The notes below the pieces were generated by a model. It was given only the letters and a program-made list of their open reading frames with translations. It had not been told where the DNA came from and searched no databases. From JAHFRG01 sp041495205 (GTDB lineage: Bacteria; Pseudomonadota; Gammaproteobacteria; Burkholderiales; JAHFRG01): a DNA stretch of 26,209 nt. The number at the start of each line of letters is the position of its first letter. The stretch's first letter is position 1. The stretch lies in assembly GCA_041495205.1 (NCBI GenBank), contig JBGQCF010000034.1, forward strand, positions 1 to 26,209, read 5' to 3'. Both the position numbers and the translations under genes were made by a program. Below are positions 14,236-21,085 of this stretch, one piece after another.

Positions 14236-15051
14236 TCAGTTCTTGTTGTAGCCATACTGGCCTCGCGACAAAAGCACTTCTTTCCAGTAGCTCTCTCGCT
14301 CCTTGATGATGTTGTCGTCGGTTTTCATAGACCGATACTCAAGCAGGGATATCCGGAAATTATTCCGAGCGTACTCGATGCCTTCCTGTTTGATGAGCTT
14401 AGTAAGTTCATCATTCCACCCGTGGCCTGTGCCGAGATAACACGCCCACCGAGACCAAATGCCAGAAACGCCGTAAGCAGAGCCGACATATTTCTTGCCG
14501 TTGTTCTTGTCTGTAATGACGTAAATCCCCTTGATGTTCTCTAACGCCGCTCTCCAGTCTTGTTTGTTATTTTTGAAGATCATCTCAAGTCGATGGAAAT
14601 CGTGGTTTATGTTCTCGTAACCACAAAACGTTTCGCCGGAATAGGTGTCTTTGAGCAGTTCAGAAACGATGAGGTTATGGTAGGCGCTCTCCAGATTGAA
14701 CGCTCTTCCTCTCCACCCCTGTGGTCGATCGAAGGATACCAATAGCCTTCCTATCAGCTCCTGATGCTGCTCCAGGAGGCGGACCTTGTTACGTTCTTTA
14801 TTTCGCTCAAGGACTTCGAATACTCCACCAAACAGCCAGAGATTCTCTTCATGATAGAAGTTGATAAAGGAGAGGATGTATTGGCGCGTAAAATCGTCTC
14901 TATTTCCTCGCCAACTATTCCAGCCTTTCCAATCGTCTCGGCTTCTAACAAAAACATCCAGCGGTTGTTCGTCGCCGTTCCAGCACGCCAAATGCAACTT
15001 GTATTCGGACAAGTTGCCGACCGGGATAAAGGCGCTCAGTTTGATATTCAT
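14236..15051 (-). CDS. GIY-YIG nuclease-domain protein
   Basis: A 271-residue protein. Residues 1 to about 165 are an N-terminal region I do not recognise, with two Trp-rich patches (DDWKGWNSWRG, RPQGWRG). Residues about 170-270 form a GIY-YIG endonuclease domain: GIYVITDKNNGKKYVGSAYG gives both strands of the signature, GIWSRWACY supplies the conserved Arg, and a Glu follows in IIKERESYWKE. Such domains occur in restriction enzymes, homing endonucleases and defence proteins; the N-terminal part probably confers specificity. It is AT-rich, lies between attC 2 and a dispersed repeat, and has no good ribosome site, the repeat ending only 14 bases before the ATG. Confidence 0.8.
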   Translation of the reverse strand: MNIKLSAFIPVGNLSEYKLHLACWNGDEQPLDVFVRSRDDWKGWNSWRGNRDDFTRQYILSFINFYHEENLWLFGGVFEVLERNKERNKVRLLEQHQELIGRLLVSFDRPQGWRGRAFNLESAYHNLIVSELLKDTYSGETFCGYENINHDFHRLEMIFKNNKQDWRAALENIKGIYVITDKNNGKKYVGSAYGVSGIWSRWACYLGTGHGWNDELTKLIKQEGIEYARNNFRISLLEYRSMKTDDNIIKERESYWKEVLLSRGQYGYNKN

Positions 15052-15065
15052 TGATTAGTGAGCAT

Positions 15066-15170
15066 AACTAGAAATAGACACCTGAAAAATAGATTAGATG
15101 CCAAACGAATAAACCACATTTTCCACTTATGCGCAATCCCGCCGCCCAGCACCAGACCTCCACGCCGCAG
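15066..15170 (-). repeat. Dispersed repeat copy A, 5' of the GIY-YIG gene
   Basis: The 24 bases 15066-15089 are identical to 17055-17078, and 15085-15170 is about 80 percent identical to 17186-17272. Copy A lacks the roughly 107 bases that copy B carries between these parts; the join falls in the shared string GAAAAA, consistent with a deletion by short homology. It lies directly 5' of a minus-strand gene. Confidence 0.8.
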
Positions 15171-15189
15171 GCCTTTTTTCAATGAGCAA

Positions 15190-15342
15190 TTAGCGAATCC
15201 CGGGATAATCTTTCCGGCCCAGCAACCAAGTATCAAACGCTGCACCTTGAATAAGGCTCGGGTATGCAACATCCACAATCCCGTTTTTCGATAGCTTCGC
15301 CGCTTCTCTCGAGACCGTGTTCAGCGCCGGCTTAGGTGTCAT
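15190..15342 (-). pseudogene. Fragment resembling the C-terminus of the MfnE-like kinase
   Basis: A 50-codon frame whose ATG overlaps the stop of the preceding gene (ATGA). Its second half reads LSKNGIVDVAYPSLI...AAFDTWLLGRKDY. The kinase encoded at 19090-19704 ends LSKKGIVDAAFTGFV...AAFEVWLVNREDY. About 15 of 33 positions agree and the DNA is also similar. The N-terminal 16 residues appear to read through an attC-like sequence, so the frame may be a kinase tail captured in the array and truncated at its 5' side. A short, functional, independent gene is possible but less likely. Confidence 0.55.
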
Positions 15343-15728
15343 GAAAAATCCTCCAGGTGAATCGGTGTACCTAGCAATTCTATCAACGGCCGATTACCGG
15401 CAATTTCCGTATGGACGCCGTCAACAAATGTCAGGTAGAGCTTTGCACCCACTTTACGTTTAAATGGCAGAGGAATGAGTTCGTGTCTAATACCCCCAAC
15501 TTCCAAAAATCCTTCGGATATCGTATTGGGCAGCGGTGGCAACGGCGCCGATACGGTCGCCTCCCACAGAACTAACTTCGCTTCCTGACTCCAGCCCGTG
15601 CCGGGGTCTCTGCCTGGTGTTCCCTTTGACTTGTGAACGTAGGCGTGTGAAAAATGGATCATCGCAAGGCCATCCAACAGCTCTATGCGGCTCACGCGGG
15701 AATCGTGCAACTCCAGTGCGCTTCGCAA
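15339..15728 (-). CDS. Small cassette-type protein of unknown function
   Basis: A 129-residue soluble protein with an alternating beta-strand pattern (ALELHDSRVSRIELLDGLAMIHFSHAYVHKS...). Similar unnamed proteins with an LELHDSRV opening are, as I recall, common in bacterial genomes and cassette arrays; no function is known. It begins with TTG at 15728, preceded by GAGG at about 13 bases; no in-frame ATG exists upstream before attC 3. The leader from the attC core is only about 24 bases, typical for a cassette. Its stop overlaps the start of the kinase-like fragment. Confidence 0.65.
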   Translation of the reverse strand: MRSALELHDSRVSRIELLDGLAMIHFSHAYVHKSKGTPGRDPGTGWSQEAKLVLWEATVSAPLPPLPNTISEGFLEVGGIRHELIPLPFKRKVGAKLYLTFVDGVHTEIAGNRPLIELLGTPIHLEDFS

Positions 15729-15751
15729 TTTCGCGTACTCGCCTCGTTGAC

Positions 15752-15809
15752 ACCTAACGTTTTGGTGAGCGACGCGCCTTAGCGCGTCCGCTCGACTGAT
15801 GGGTTGGGC
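15752..15809 (-). repeat. attC recombination site 3
   Basis: The best site of the array. On the minus strand the core sites are GCCCAAC (15803-15809) and GTTAGGT (15752-15758), both perfect to RYYYAAC and GTTRRRY, 58 bases in all. The inner arms GAGCGGACGCGC and GCGCGTCGCTC pair with one extra unpaired G, the extrahelical base typical of attC. The AAA gene stop lies in the loop. Confidence 0.88.
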
Positions 15810-17008
15810 GGCATTTGGCTCGATGACTGCTTTGCCAATAAGAGGTCCCTGGCCTTAAGCCTGCAAAAGGGCCGCATCATTGGATCTTTGAATTGATAGC
15901 ACTGCCGTCCCCCGACCGAAACCCCCTTTAGAATTGCGGCGCGCCGTTCTTTCAAGAATTCACCTAGCGCAGGCACGACTGCCTGAACGGTAACGGTTTC
16001 ATTGAACACTTCTCGAATGGCATCTACGACATCTGTCGCGCGAAAAACGCCTCGCGCATCTATGCGAGAGTAACCGCAGGCGGTTAGGATAACCGGATAT
16101 CGACTAGCCTGAGTTGTCGCGGTCGCTTTGCCGTAGGCTTCGCGATACTTTTCGATCGCGTCTTCAACGGCAATATTGCAGGCAATATCGAAGAGGGACG
16201 AGGTCAGGAAAATCGCGTTGTTCTCCGCGCAAGCCTTTGCTCCACACAACCCAAGCAGGTGCGCATAGTGGGGAAAGCCCCCCGAAAGGAGAGGCACCTG
16301 ATCCAACACGCTCTGTTCGACGCCCAGTTCCAGCTTACGCATTCCGACCTCAAAAATTGTTCGAATCTCCTGGTCCGACATTAGCGGAAGTTCGATCTGG
16401 ACCAGGTTTCGATCGATTGACGGGTGTTCGCCGATAAGTTCGTGGATATTCTCTGCAACGCCAACAAGAACGACGGTTACGTCATGGGCCGTGTCTGAGA
16501 GAATCTTAATCAAATCGGCAAATGAGGATTTCGTCTGAGTGTCTGTCACTTTGTCGAACTCATCGAGAATGACGACGCAGTAATGTTGCACTCGCCGCAG
16601 TAAATCAGCGATTTCAGCAGGCTTCGTCGTACTCGAATCGTGCCCGAGGGCGTCACCCAAAGTTATCGTCTTGGTAGTTTCGGCTTGGATGAATCCAAAA
16701 GCTTGTTGCTTAAAGCTGACCGAGGCGCTATAGAAGACCCTGTTCCAGATCGTGGCAAAGGTGTCGCTTCCGTCGCAACTCACCTTTACGGAAATTAGGT
16801 TCTGCAACATCTGACCGAGGATATTTGCCAGAGACGTTTTGCCGACCCCACGCTGGCCGAAAATAACAGGGTGTCGACCTGGCGCGGATAGCGCTTCGAT
16901 CGTTCGCTCAAGCTGCGCCGACCGGCCAGAAAAAAGATCCTTTTGCTGGATGGGGAAACCGGGCGTGAACACCTGGTTTGCCCGGGCGATTCGCTGGAAC
17001 TTATCCAT
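15779..17008 (-). CDS. AAA+ ATPase with C-terminal extension
   Basis: A 409-residue P-loop ATPase. Walker A is GQRGVGKTSLA near residue 52 and Walker B is CVVILDEFDKV near residue 145. The layout (FSGRSAQLERTIEALSAPGRHPVIFGQRG) is of the Orc/Cdc6 or STAND-like group, with a probable winged-helix region toward the C-terminus. The last residues, PPNPSVERTR, are encoded within attC 3, so the gene reads into its own recombination site. Such lone AAA proteins often serve in defence or mobile elements; a partner is not obvious, though the adjacent GIY-YIG and HEPN genes are candidates. The start has GGAG about eight bases upstream. Confidence 0.82.
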   Translation of the reverse strand: MDKFQRIARANQVFTPGFPIQQKDLFSGRSAQLERTIEALSAPGRHPVIFGQRGVGKTSLANILGQMLQNLISVKVSCDGSDTFATIWNRVFYSASVSFKQQAFGFIQAETTKTITLGDALGHDSSTTKPAEIADLLRRVQHYCVVILDEFDKVTDTQTKSSFADLIKILSDTAHDVTVVLVGVAENIHELIGEHPSIDRNLVQIELPLMSDQEIRTIFEVGMRKLELGVEQSVLDQVPLLSGGFPHYAHLLGLCGAKACAENNAIFLTSSLFDIACNIAVEDAIEKYREAYGKATATTQASRYPVILTACGYSRIDARGVFRATDVVDAIREVFNETVTVQAVVPALGEFLKERRAAILKGVSVGGRQCYQFKDPMMRPFCRLKARDLLLAKQSSSQMPPNPSVERTR

Positions 17009-17054
17009 TCGGCATCTCCGGCGACACTCAGATTACGCAGTATCTATGCTGCCC

Positions 17055-17272
17055 AACTAGAAATAGACACCTGAAAAAGTGTAATTAATTACCCCAAAAG
17101 TGAGACCTAATCCAGAGTTGCAAGTGTACGCTGATTTCATGAAAACAGCCGGGATTAACCTATCCGAACAAACGCGCCAATACCCGAAAAATAGATTAGA
17201 TGCCAAGCGAATAAACCCTATTTGCCGCTTGTGTGCAATCCCGGCGCTTAGCAGCAGACCTTCGCGCCGCCG
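17055..17272 (-). repeat. Dispersed repeat copy B, 5' of the AAA gene
   Basis: The longer copy of the repeat at 15066-15170. It holds the 24-base identical end (17055-17078), an extra middle part (17079-17185) with the perfect palindrome GTAATTAATTAC at 17081-17092, and the 80-percent-identical part at 17186-17272. It ends 47 bases before the AAA start, so it may supply the promoter. The bases from 17009 to 17379 otherwise show no convincing gene; one possible 23-codon frame starts with GTG on the minus strand near 17322. Confidence 0.8.
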
Positions 17273-17379
17273 GCCGCCGCCAGGGACAGGACCACTGGAT
17301 TGCGAGTCTTGCTTTTCACTATTGCATTCCTTTTCTTTTCGAGTTGGTGGTTGTATTCTGTGGTTACGGCGTCTGAGAA

Positions 17380-17443
17380 GCCTAACGCATTAGCTAACGG
17401 GCTCGCAGTTTCATCGCGCGTCAGGTTGAGCGCCGGGTTGGGC
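17380..17443 (-). repeat. attC recombination site 4, right end of the array
   Basis: On the minus strand the core sites are GCCCAAC (17437-17443) and GTTAGGC (17380-17386), both perfect, 64 bases apart end to end. Inner boxes GCTCAAC and GTTAGC pair with one extra C. The central loop pairs weakly. It lies at the upstream edge of the array; no integrase gene follows to the right. Confidence 0.75.
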
Positions 17444-17463
17444 CGTGGGCATCAAGTATCAAG

Positions 17464-17469
17464 TATAAT
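17464..17469 (+). promoter_or_regulatory. Candidate -10 element for the secreted protein gene
   Basis: A perfect TATAAT at 17464-17469 follows a short direct repeat (ATCAAGTATCAAGTAT, 17451-17466), 69 bases before the gene start. No good -35 is seen, so this is a candidate only. A second option is TTGACG at 17486-17491 with a poor -10. Confidence 0.35.
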
Positions 17470-17537
17470 GCCGCTTGTCATCGAGTTGACGCGCTCGCGC
17501 GTTAAGTAACAATTACTGACAACAAAAGGACCTCACC

Positions 17538-17969
17538 ATGAAACGTTTCCTATTTGCCGCGGCGGTGGCCGCAGTTACTGCTCCCGCGTTTGCCGCCGAT
17601 GTCGGCGTATCCGTCCAGGTCGGTGAGCCCGGCTTCTATGGCCGCATCGACGTCGGCAACTTCCCTCAGCCGCAACTGATCTACCGGCAGCCGGTCGTGA
17701 TCCAGCCTGTACCAGTGGGCGTGGTACGCGAGCCGATCTACCTGCGAGTACCTCCGGGCCACGCGAAGAACTGGCGCAAGCACTGCCACCAGTACAACGC
17801 CTGCGGCCAGCCGGTCTACTTTGTGCAAGATGGCTGGTACAACAAAGAGTACGCGCCGCGCTACCGTGAGAGCCACGGCGAGGGTCGCGGCGAGCGTCAT
17901 GGTGATGAGCGTGGCGAGGGACATGACCATGGTCATGGGAAGAAGGGTAAGGACCACAAGGGCGACTGA
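17538..17969 (+). CDS. Secreted betaproteobacterial protein with His-rich tail
   Basis: A 143-residue exported protein. The signal peptide (MKRFLFAAAVAAVTAPAFAA) is followed by a short beta-rich segment, a Pro-rich region (QPVVIQPVPVG) and the conserved core VPPGHAKNWRKHCHQYNACGQPVYFVQDGWY with two cysteines that may pair. The final 35 residues are rich in Gly, His, Glu and Lys (GHDHGHGKKGKDHKGD), suggesting metal binding or simply low complexity. The family is common in betaproteobacteria and unnamed. A good ribosome site AAAAGGA precedes the ATG. Monocistronic; the next gene converges. Confidence 0.82.
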   Translation: MKRFLFAAAVAAVTAPAFAADVGVSVQVGEPGFYGRIDVGNFPQPQLIYRQPVVIQPVPVGVVREPIYLRVPPGHAKNWRKHCHQYNACGQPVYFVQDGWYNKEYAPRYRESHGEGRGERHGDERGEGHDHGHGKKGKDHKGD

Positions 17970-18114
17970 GTCGCGTCTGCTCCTTGATACATGATGCCCA
18001 ACGGAGGGCCGAGTTAAGCGTCTTTCACATCGAGTCGTCCGGCGCGACTGGCGCCTTGAAGGCACATCTCATTAGCTCCCCTTCGTTGTTCATCGAAGTC
18101 GCGACCGTTTGGGG

Positions 18115-18537
18115 TTAAGTTCGACCGTCGGCGCGCGTAAAATACTGTGCGCCTACGCTGGAAAACATGAGCACCACGTTCGCTCCGGCAAACAACTTGG
18201 CCAGATCATCCAGGATGGTTTCCCATCCGCCCGCCAACATCGGCAAATCGACGTAATCCCCAACGAGTATCAGGACCCAACAAGCGGCGTAGAGGTATCG
18301 AGCCGGCGACCAGAAGAAAACCAGCGCTATAGACGAGGCGAGGAGCCCGACAAACCCAATTAGGGCGATGCGGTTCGCGATGAACGCCGCACCCATGAGC
18401 GGCGTACCGCGATACCAGGCAAGGTAATCCAGCGCGGGCTGCGGCCAGCTCGGATGGCTGCCGAAAACGCTGATGGCGTCGAGCGCCAGGAAGGCCGCTG
18501 GAACAAGAAAAAAGATGCGGAGAATGGCGCGGTTCAT
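18115..18537 (-). CDS. Small multi-spanning membrane protein
   Basis: A 140-residue protein with about four hydrophobic helices, roughly at residues 5-25, 48-72, 76-97 and 108-130. No charged catalytic motif is visible and I do not recognise a family. It lies downstream of the DUF1761 gene on the same strand, 43 bases away, so the two may be cotranscribed. A CTTCG/CGAAG hairpin lies about 20 bases after its stop. Confidence 0.65.
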   Translation of the reverse strand: MNRAILRIFFLVPAAFLALDAISVFGSHPSWPQPALDYLAWYRGTPLMGAAFIANRIALIGFVGLLASSIALVFFWSPARYLYAACWVLILVGDYVDLPMLAGGWETILDDLAKLFAGANVVLMFSSVGAQYFTRADGRT

Positions 18538-18580
18538 GGTTACGCAAGCACAGTGGTCTGATCCCTCTAGTGATCAGCAA

Positions 18581-19021
18581 TCAGCGCCAGTGGGCAAGAA
18601 TCATGGCGATAATTTGAAGATTCACAAAGTGGTAGGAAGCATTCAGCCCGTACAAGCTCCAGCTCCTGCCCTCCCAGGCCACCGCTCCCAACAGCATTGG
18701 AACAAAAAAACCAATCCAGGTGAAAAAACCGCTGAAGAACCCGTAGACGTAGGAAGGCGCATCCGTCCCTACGCCCCACACTGACGGGCGCCAGACTTCC
18801 GCCGAATGCGCCAGGACATAGGCCGTCAAGAATGTGCCCAGCAGCGTTAGGCCCATCCCGCGCAGCATGACTTTGGGATCGGGCTTGCAATCCGTCGGCA
18901 TCTTCATGAGACTCATCCATTTTTTGCCGAACAGAGGCCCATGCCAGAGCCATCCGAAAATTAAACTTGCGACGGCGGCGGTGACCACCGCCAAGTAGTT
19001 GATGTGAATCTCCGGGTGCAT
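18581..19021 (-). CDS. DUF1761-family membrane protein
   Basis: A 146-residue protein with about four membrane helices. It fits DUF1761: an N-terminal helix leading into FGWLWHGPLFGKKWMSLM, a GMGLTLLGTFLTAYVLAH helix and a C-terminal YGLNASYHFVNLQIIAMILAHWR segment. Members are small inner-membrane proteins without known function. The ATG has AGGAGGAG at ideal spacing, and a perfect TATAAT lies about 50 bases upstream on the minus strand, so it probably has its own promoter. Confidence 0.8.
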   Translation of the reverse strand: MHPEIHINYLAVVTAAVASLIFGWLWHGPLFGKKWMSLMKMPTDCKPDPKVMLRGMGLTLLGTFLTAYVLAHSAEVWRPSVWGVGTDAPSYVYGFFSGFFTWIGFFVPMLLGAVAWEGRSWSLYGLNASYHFVNLQIIAMILAHWR

Positions 19022-19070
19022 AACTCCTCCTGGGTTAGGAATCGTTTATTCCCTGCGAACTCTTATATTC

Positions 19071-19076
19071 ATTATA
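19071..19076 (-). promoter_or_regulatory. Candidate -10 element for the DUF1761 gene
   Basis: A perfect TATAAT on the minus strand, 50 bases before the gene start. No -35 match is visible. A GGGCGC/GCGCCC hairpin (19077-19098) abuts it and overlaps the end of the upstream kinase gene, so it might also end that transcript. Confidence 0.4.
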
Positions 19077-19089
19077 GGGCGCCGCCAGC

Positions 19090-19704
19090 TTAGCGCCCGG
19101 CTTTTGCTCCGGCAGATGTGCATTCCATTAAATGCGCAGAGACGCGAGCGTAATCTTCCCGATTGACCAGCCACACTTCAAAAGCCGCCGCATCAACAAA
19201 ACCCGTGAATGCGGCATCCACGATGCCCTTTTTTGAAAGTCCCGCCATGTCCATTTCTCCCTCGGGCAGCGGGCAGGATTTGACAAGCACCAGGCGTTCG
19301 GCACCAAGACAGCGCGCAAGCCAAGCTGCGAGGCTGTCGGAAGTGACGTCCCAGCTTTCGGGAATCTCGGCATTTCCCGCGATCATGGCACTGGGCAGCC
19401 ATACAGGAATATTGTTATTACTCAAAGCTTGATATAGTTCCACGACGGTGCGCGCCAAAATTAATCCCGGCTGAATATCAGCAAGCATCCAGCCATACTG
19501 TTCCATCGCAAGCAGCGCCATGCGATGCGCGGTACTGTCGGTAAATCCCCAATCTTGTTGCGCGGCTCTTACGCAATCCACAAACGGACCGCCGCCGGGA
19601 ACGATGACCACCCGGCCTCTACCCGACACGGCGAGCTCTTCCAGCCAGCGCTTCAGATCGTCGGGATAATTCGCGAGACTACCGCCGAGTTTAACGACCC
19701 ACAT
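19090..19704 (-). CDS. Amino acid kinase-family protein, MfnE-like
   Basis: A 204-residue kinase of the amino acid kinase fold: WVVKLGGSLA at the N-terminus, IVPGGGPFVD (glycine-rich loop) near residue 36, and DVTSDSLAAWLA near residue 120. In methanofuran synthesis MfnE phosphorylates 5-(aminomethyl)-3-furanmethanol phosphate to the diphosphate; relatives occur in H4MPT-using methylotrophs. The genomic setting beside MfnF- and MfnD-like genes supports this role. It overlaps pabB by 14 bases; a TTG at 19710 has a better-spaced GGAG and may be the true start. A diverged copy of its C-terminal end lies in the cassette array at 15190-15342. Confidence 0.78.
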   Translation of the reverse strand: MWVVKLGGSLANYPDDLKRWLEELAVSGRGRVVIVPGGGPFVDCVRAAQQDWGFTDSTAHRMALLAMEQYGWMLADIQPGLILARTVVELYQALSNNNIPVWLPSAMIAGNAEIPESWDVTSDSLAAWLARCLGAERLVLVKSCPLPEGEMDMAGLSKKGIVDAAFTGFVDAAAFEVWLVNREDYARVSAHLMECTSAGAKAGR

Positions 19705-21076
19705 CGGCAATTAAAATCTGCTCCAACAGCCTCAGCATAGCCGCGGCTTTGTCGAAAGTTTCCTGGTACTCGTCTTCCATGCGCGAATCAGCGACGATGC
19801 CGCCTCCCGCCCAGAAGCGTATCGTGCCCGCGGAATAAACCAGGGTGCGGATGACGATGTTGCTGTCCATGCCGCCGTCGAAGCCGATGTAGCCGATGGC
19901 GCCGCAGTACACGCCGCGCCGGTGCGGCTCGAGTTCCTCGATAATCTGCATCGCGCGCAGCTTGGGCGCGCCGGTGATCGAACCTCCCGGAAAACAGCCG
20001 CGCAGCAAATCCAGCGCGCTTTTGTCTTTTGCCAGTGTGCCAGTCACCGTGCTTACCAGATGATGCACCGTGGCGAAGCCTTCCACCTCAAACAGTTTCG
20101 GCACTTTCACTGAGCCGGTTTCACATGATTTGCCGAGGTCGTTCCTCAGCAAATCCACGATCATCAGGTTTTCGGCGCGGTCTTTCTCGCTTTCGCGCAG
20201 CAGCTCGGCGAGCGCCGCATCCAGGCGTGGATGCCCTGCGCGCGGCCGCGTGCCTTTGATCGGCTTGGTCTCGACTTGACGGTCCCTGAGTTTGAGAAAA
20301 CGCTCGGGGGAGGCGCTCAGAATCTGCGCGTAAGGGGTGTTGAGATAAGCGGAAAATGGCGCCGGATTGATGATGCGCAGCGCCTGGTAAGCCAGCCACG
20401 GGTCGCCTGCCGCCGCCGCGGAAAATCTTTGCGCGAGATTCACCTGGTAACAATCGCCGGCGCGAATGTAGTCGTGAATGCGCTGGAATGCCTGCGCATA
20501 ATGCTCGGGCATGAGGTTGGAAACAATCTTGCTCGTGATGCGGAACGGCGCGCGAAAGCGTTCTTCCGCCAGTGTACTGAAGCAGTTAACCAGCTCATCC
20601 CATTTTCTTTGCGTTTCCGGATCGCGTTCCGCGCTTACCAGATAGCTGCGGCGCTCGTGATGGTCCACCACCACCGCCCAGTCGTAAATGCCGACGGCCA
20701 TTTCCGGGAGTTTCTCCGCGTCTTCTGCGGTAACCGGCAGCCGCTCCAGCCGGCGCGCCAGATCATAGCCGAAATAACCCAGCGCCCCGCCGCTGAAAGG
20801 CAAATCGCAATGGTTCTCCTGCGCAGGCTCGATATAGCGCTTAAGCAGGGTGAACGGGTCTTCGGGAGAAAGCTCACTTGCGCCGTGATGGCGTATTTCG
20901 GTCACTTTGCCGCGCGTGACCAGCGTGGCATAGGGCTCAGCCACCAGAATATCGTAGCGCGCCTGCGCGGCGTATCGCTTGCCGCTGTCGAGAAATGCCG
21001 CCCAAGGCAGGTCGGCAATCGCTTCAAACAGCCGCGCGCTGTCTTCGTGATAAGGGAGTTCGGTTAACAGTGGCAT
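19691..21076 (-). CDS. pabB: Aminodeoxychorismate synthase component I
   Basis: A 461-residue PabB, which with glutamine amidotransferase PabA makes aminodeoxychorismate, the precursor of p-aminobenzoate, from chorismate. Chorismate-binding motifs are in order: PIKGTRPR, DRAENLMIVDLLRNDLGK, FPGGSITGAPK and GGGIVADS near the end. PIKG (Lys) is the mark of PabB over TrpE-type enzymes. p-Aminobenzoate is needed for folate and also for the arylamine part of methanopterin, which explains a pabB inside this cofactor cluster. It starts nine bases after the MfnF-like gene and overlaps the MfnE-like gene, so all are likely cotranscribed. No clear Shine-Dalgarno precedes the ATG. Confidence 0.93.
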   Translation of the reverse strand: MPLLTELPYHEDSARLFEAIADLPWAAFLDSGKRYAAQARYDILVAEPYATLVTRGKVTEIRHHGASELSPEDPFTLLKRYIEPAQENHCDLPFSGGALGYFGYDLARRLERLPVTAEDAEKLPEMAVGIYDWAVVVDHHERRSYLVSAERDPETQRKWDELVNCFSTLAEERFRAPFRITSKIVSNLMPEHYAQAFQRIHDYIRAGDCYQVNLAQRFSAAAAGDPWLAYQALRIINPAPFSAYLNTPYAQILSASPERFLKLRDRQVETKPIKGTRPRAGHPRLDAALAELLRESEKDRAENLMIVDLLRNDLGKSCETGSVKVPKLFEVEGFATVHHLVSTVTGTLAKDKSALDLLRGCFPGGSITGAPKLRAMQIIEELEPHRRGVYCGAIGYIGFDGGMDSNIVIRTLVYSAGTIRFWAGGGIVADSRMEDEYQETFDKAAAMLRLLEQILIADVGR

Positions 21077-21085
21077 GAAAAGATT

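Noticed and set aside
17055..17272. Insertion sequence end
   Set aside because: The repeat has no transposase, no matching terminal inverted repeats and no target duplication that I can see.
17996..18120. Possible further attC between GCCCAAC and GTTAAGT
   Set aside because: The core sites fit, but at 125 bases with no complementary inner arms it looks like chance.
20231..21067. Open frame antisense to pabB
   Set aside because: Shadow of a well-conserved enzyme on the opposite strand.
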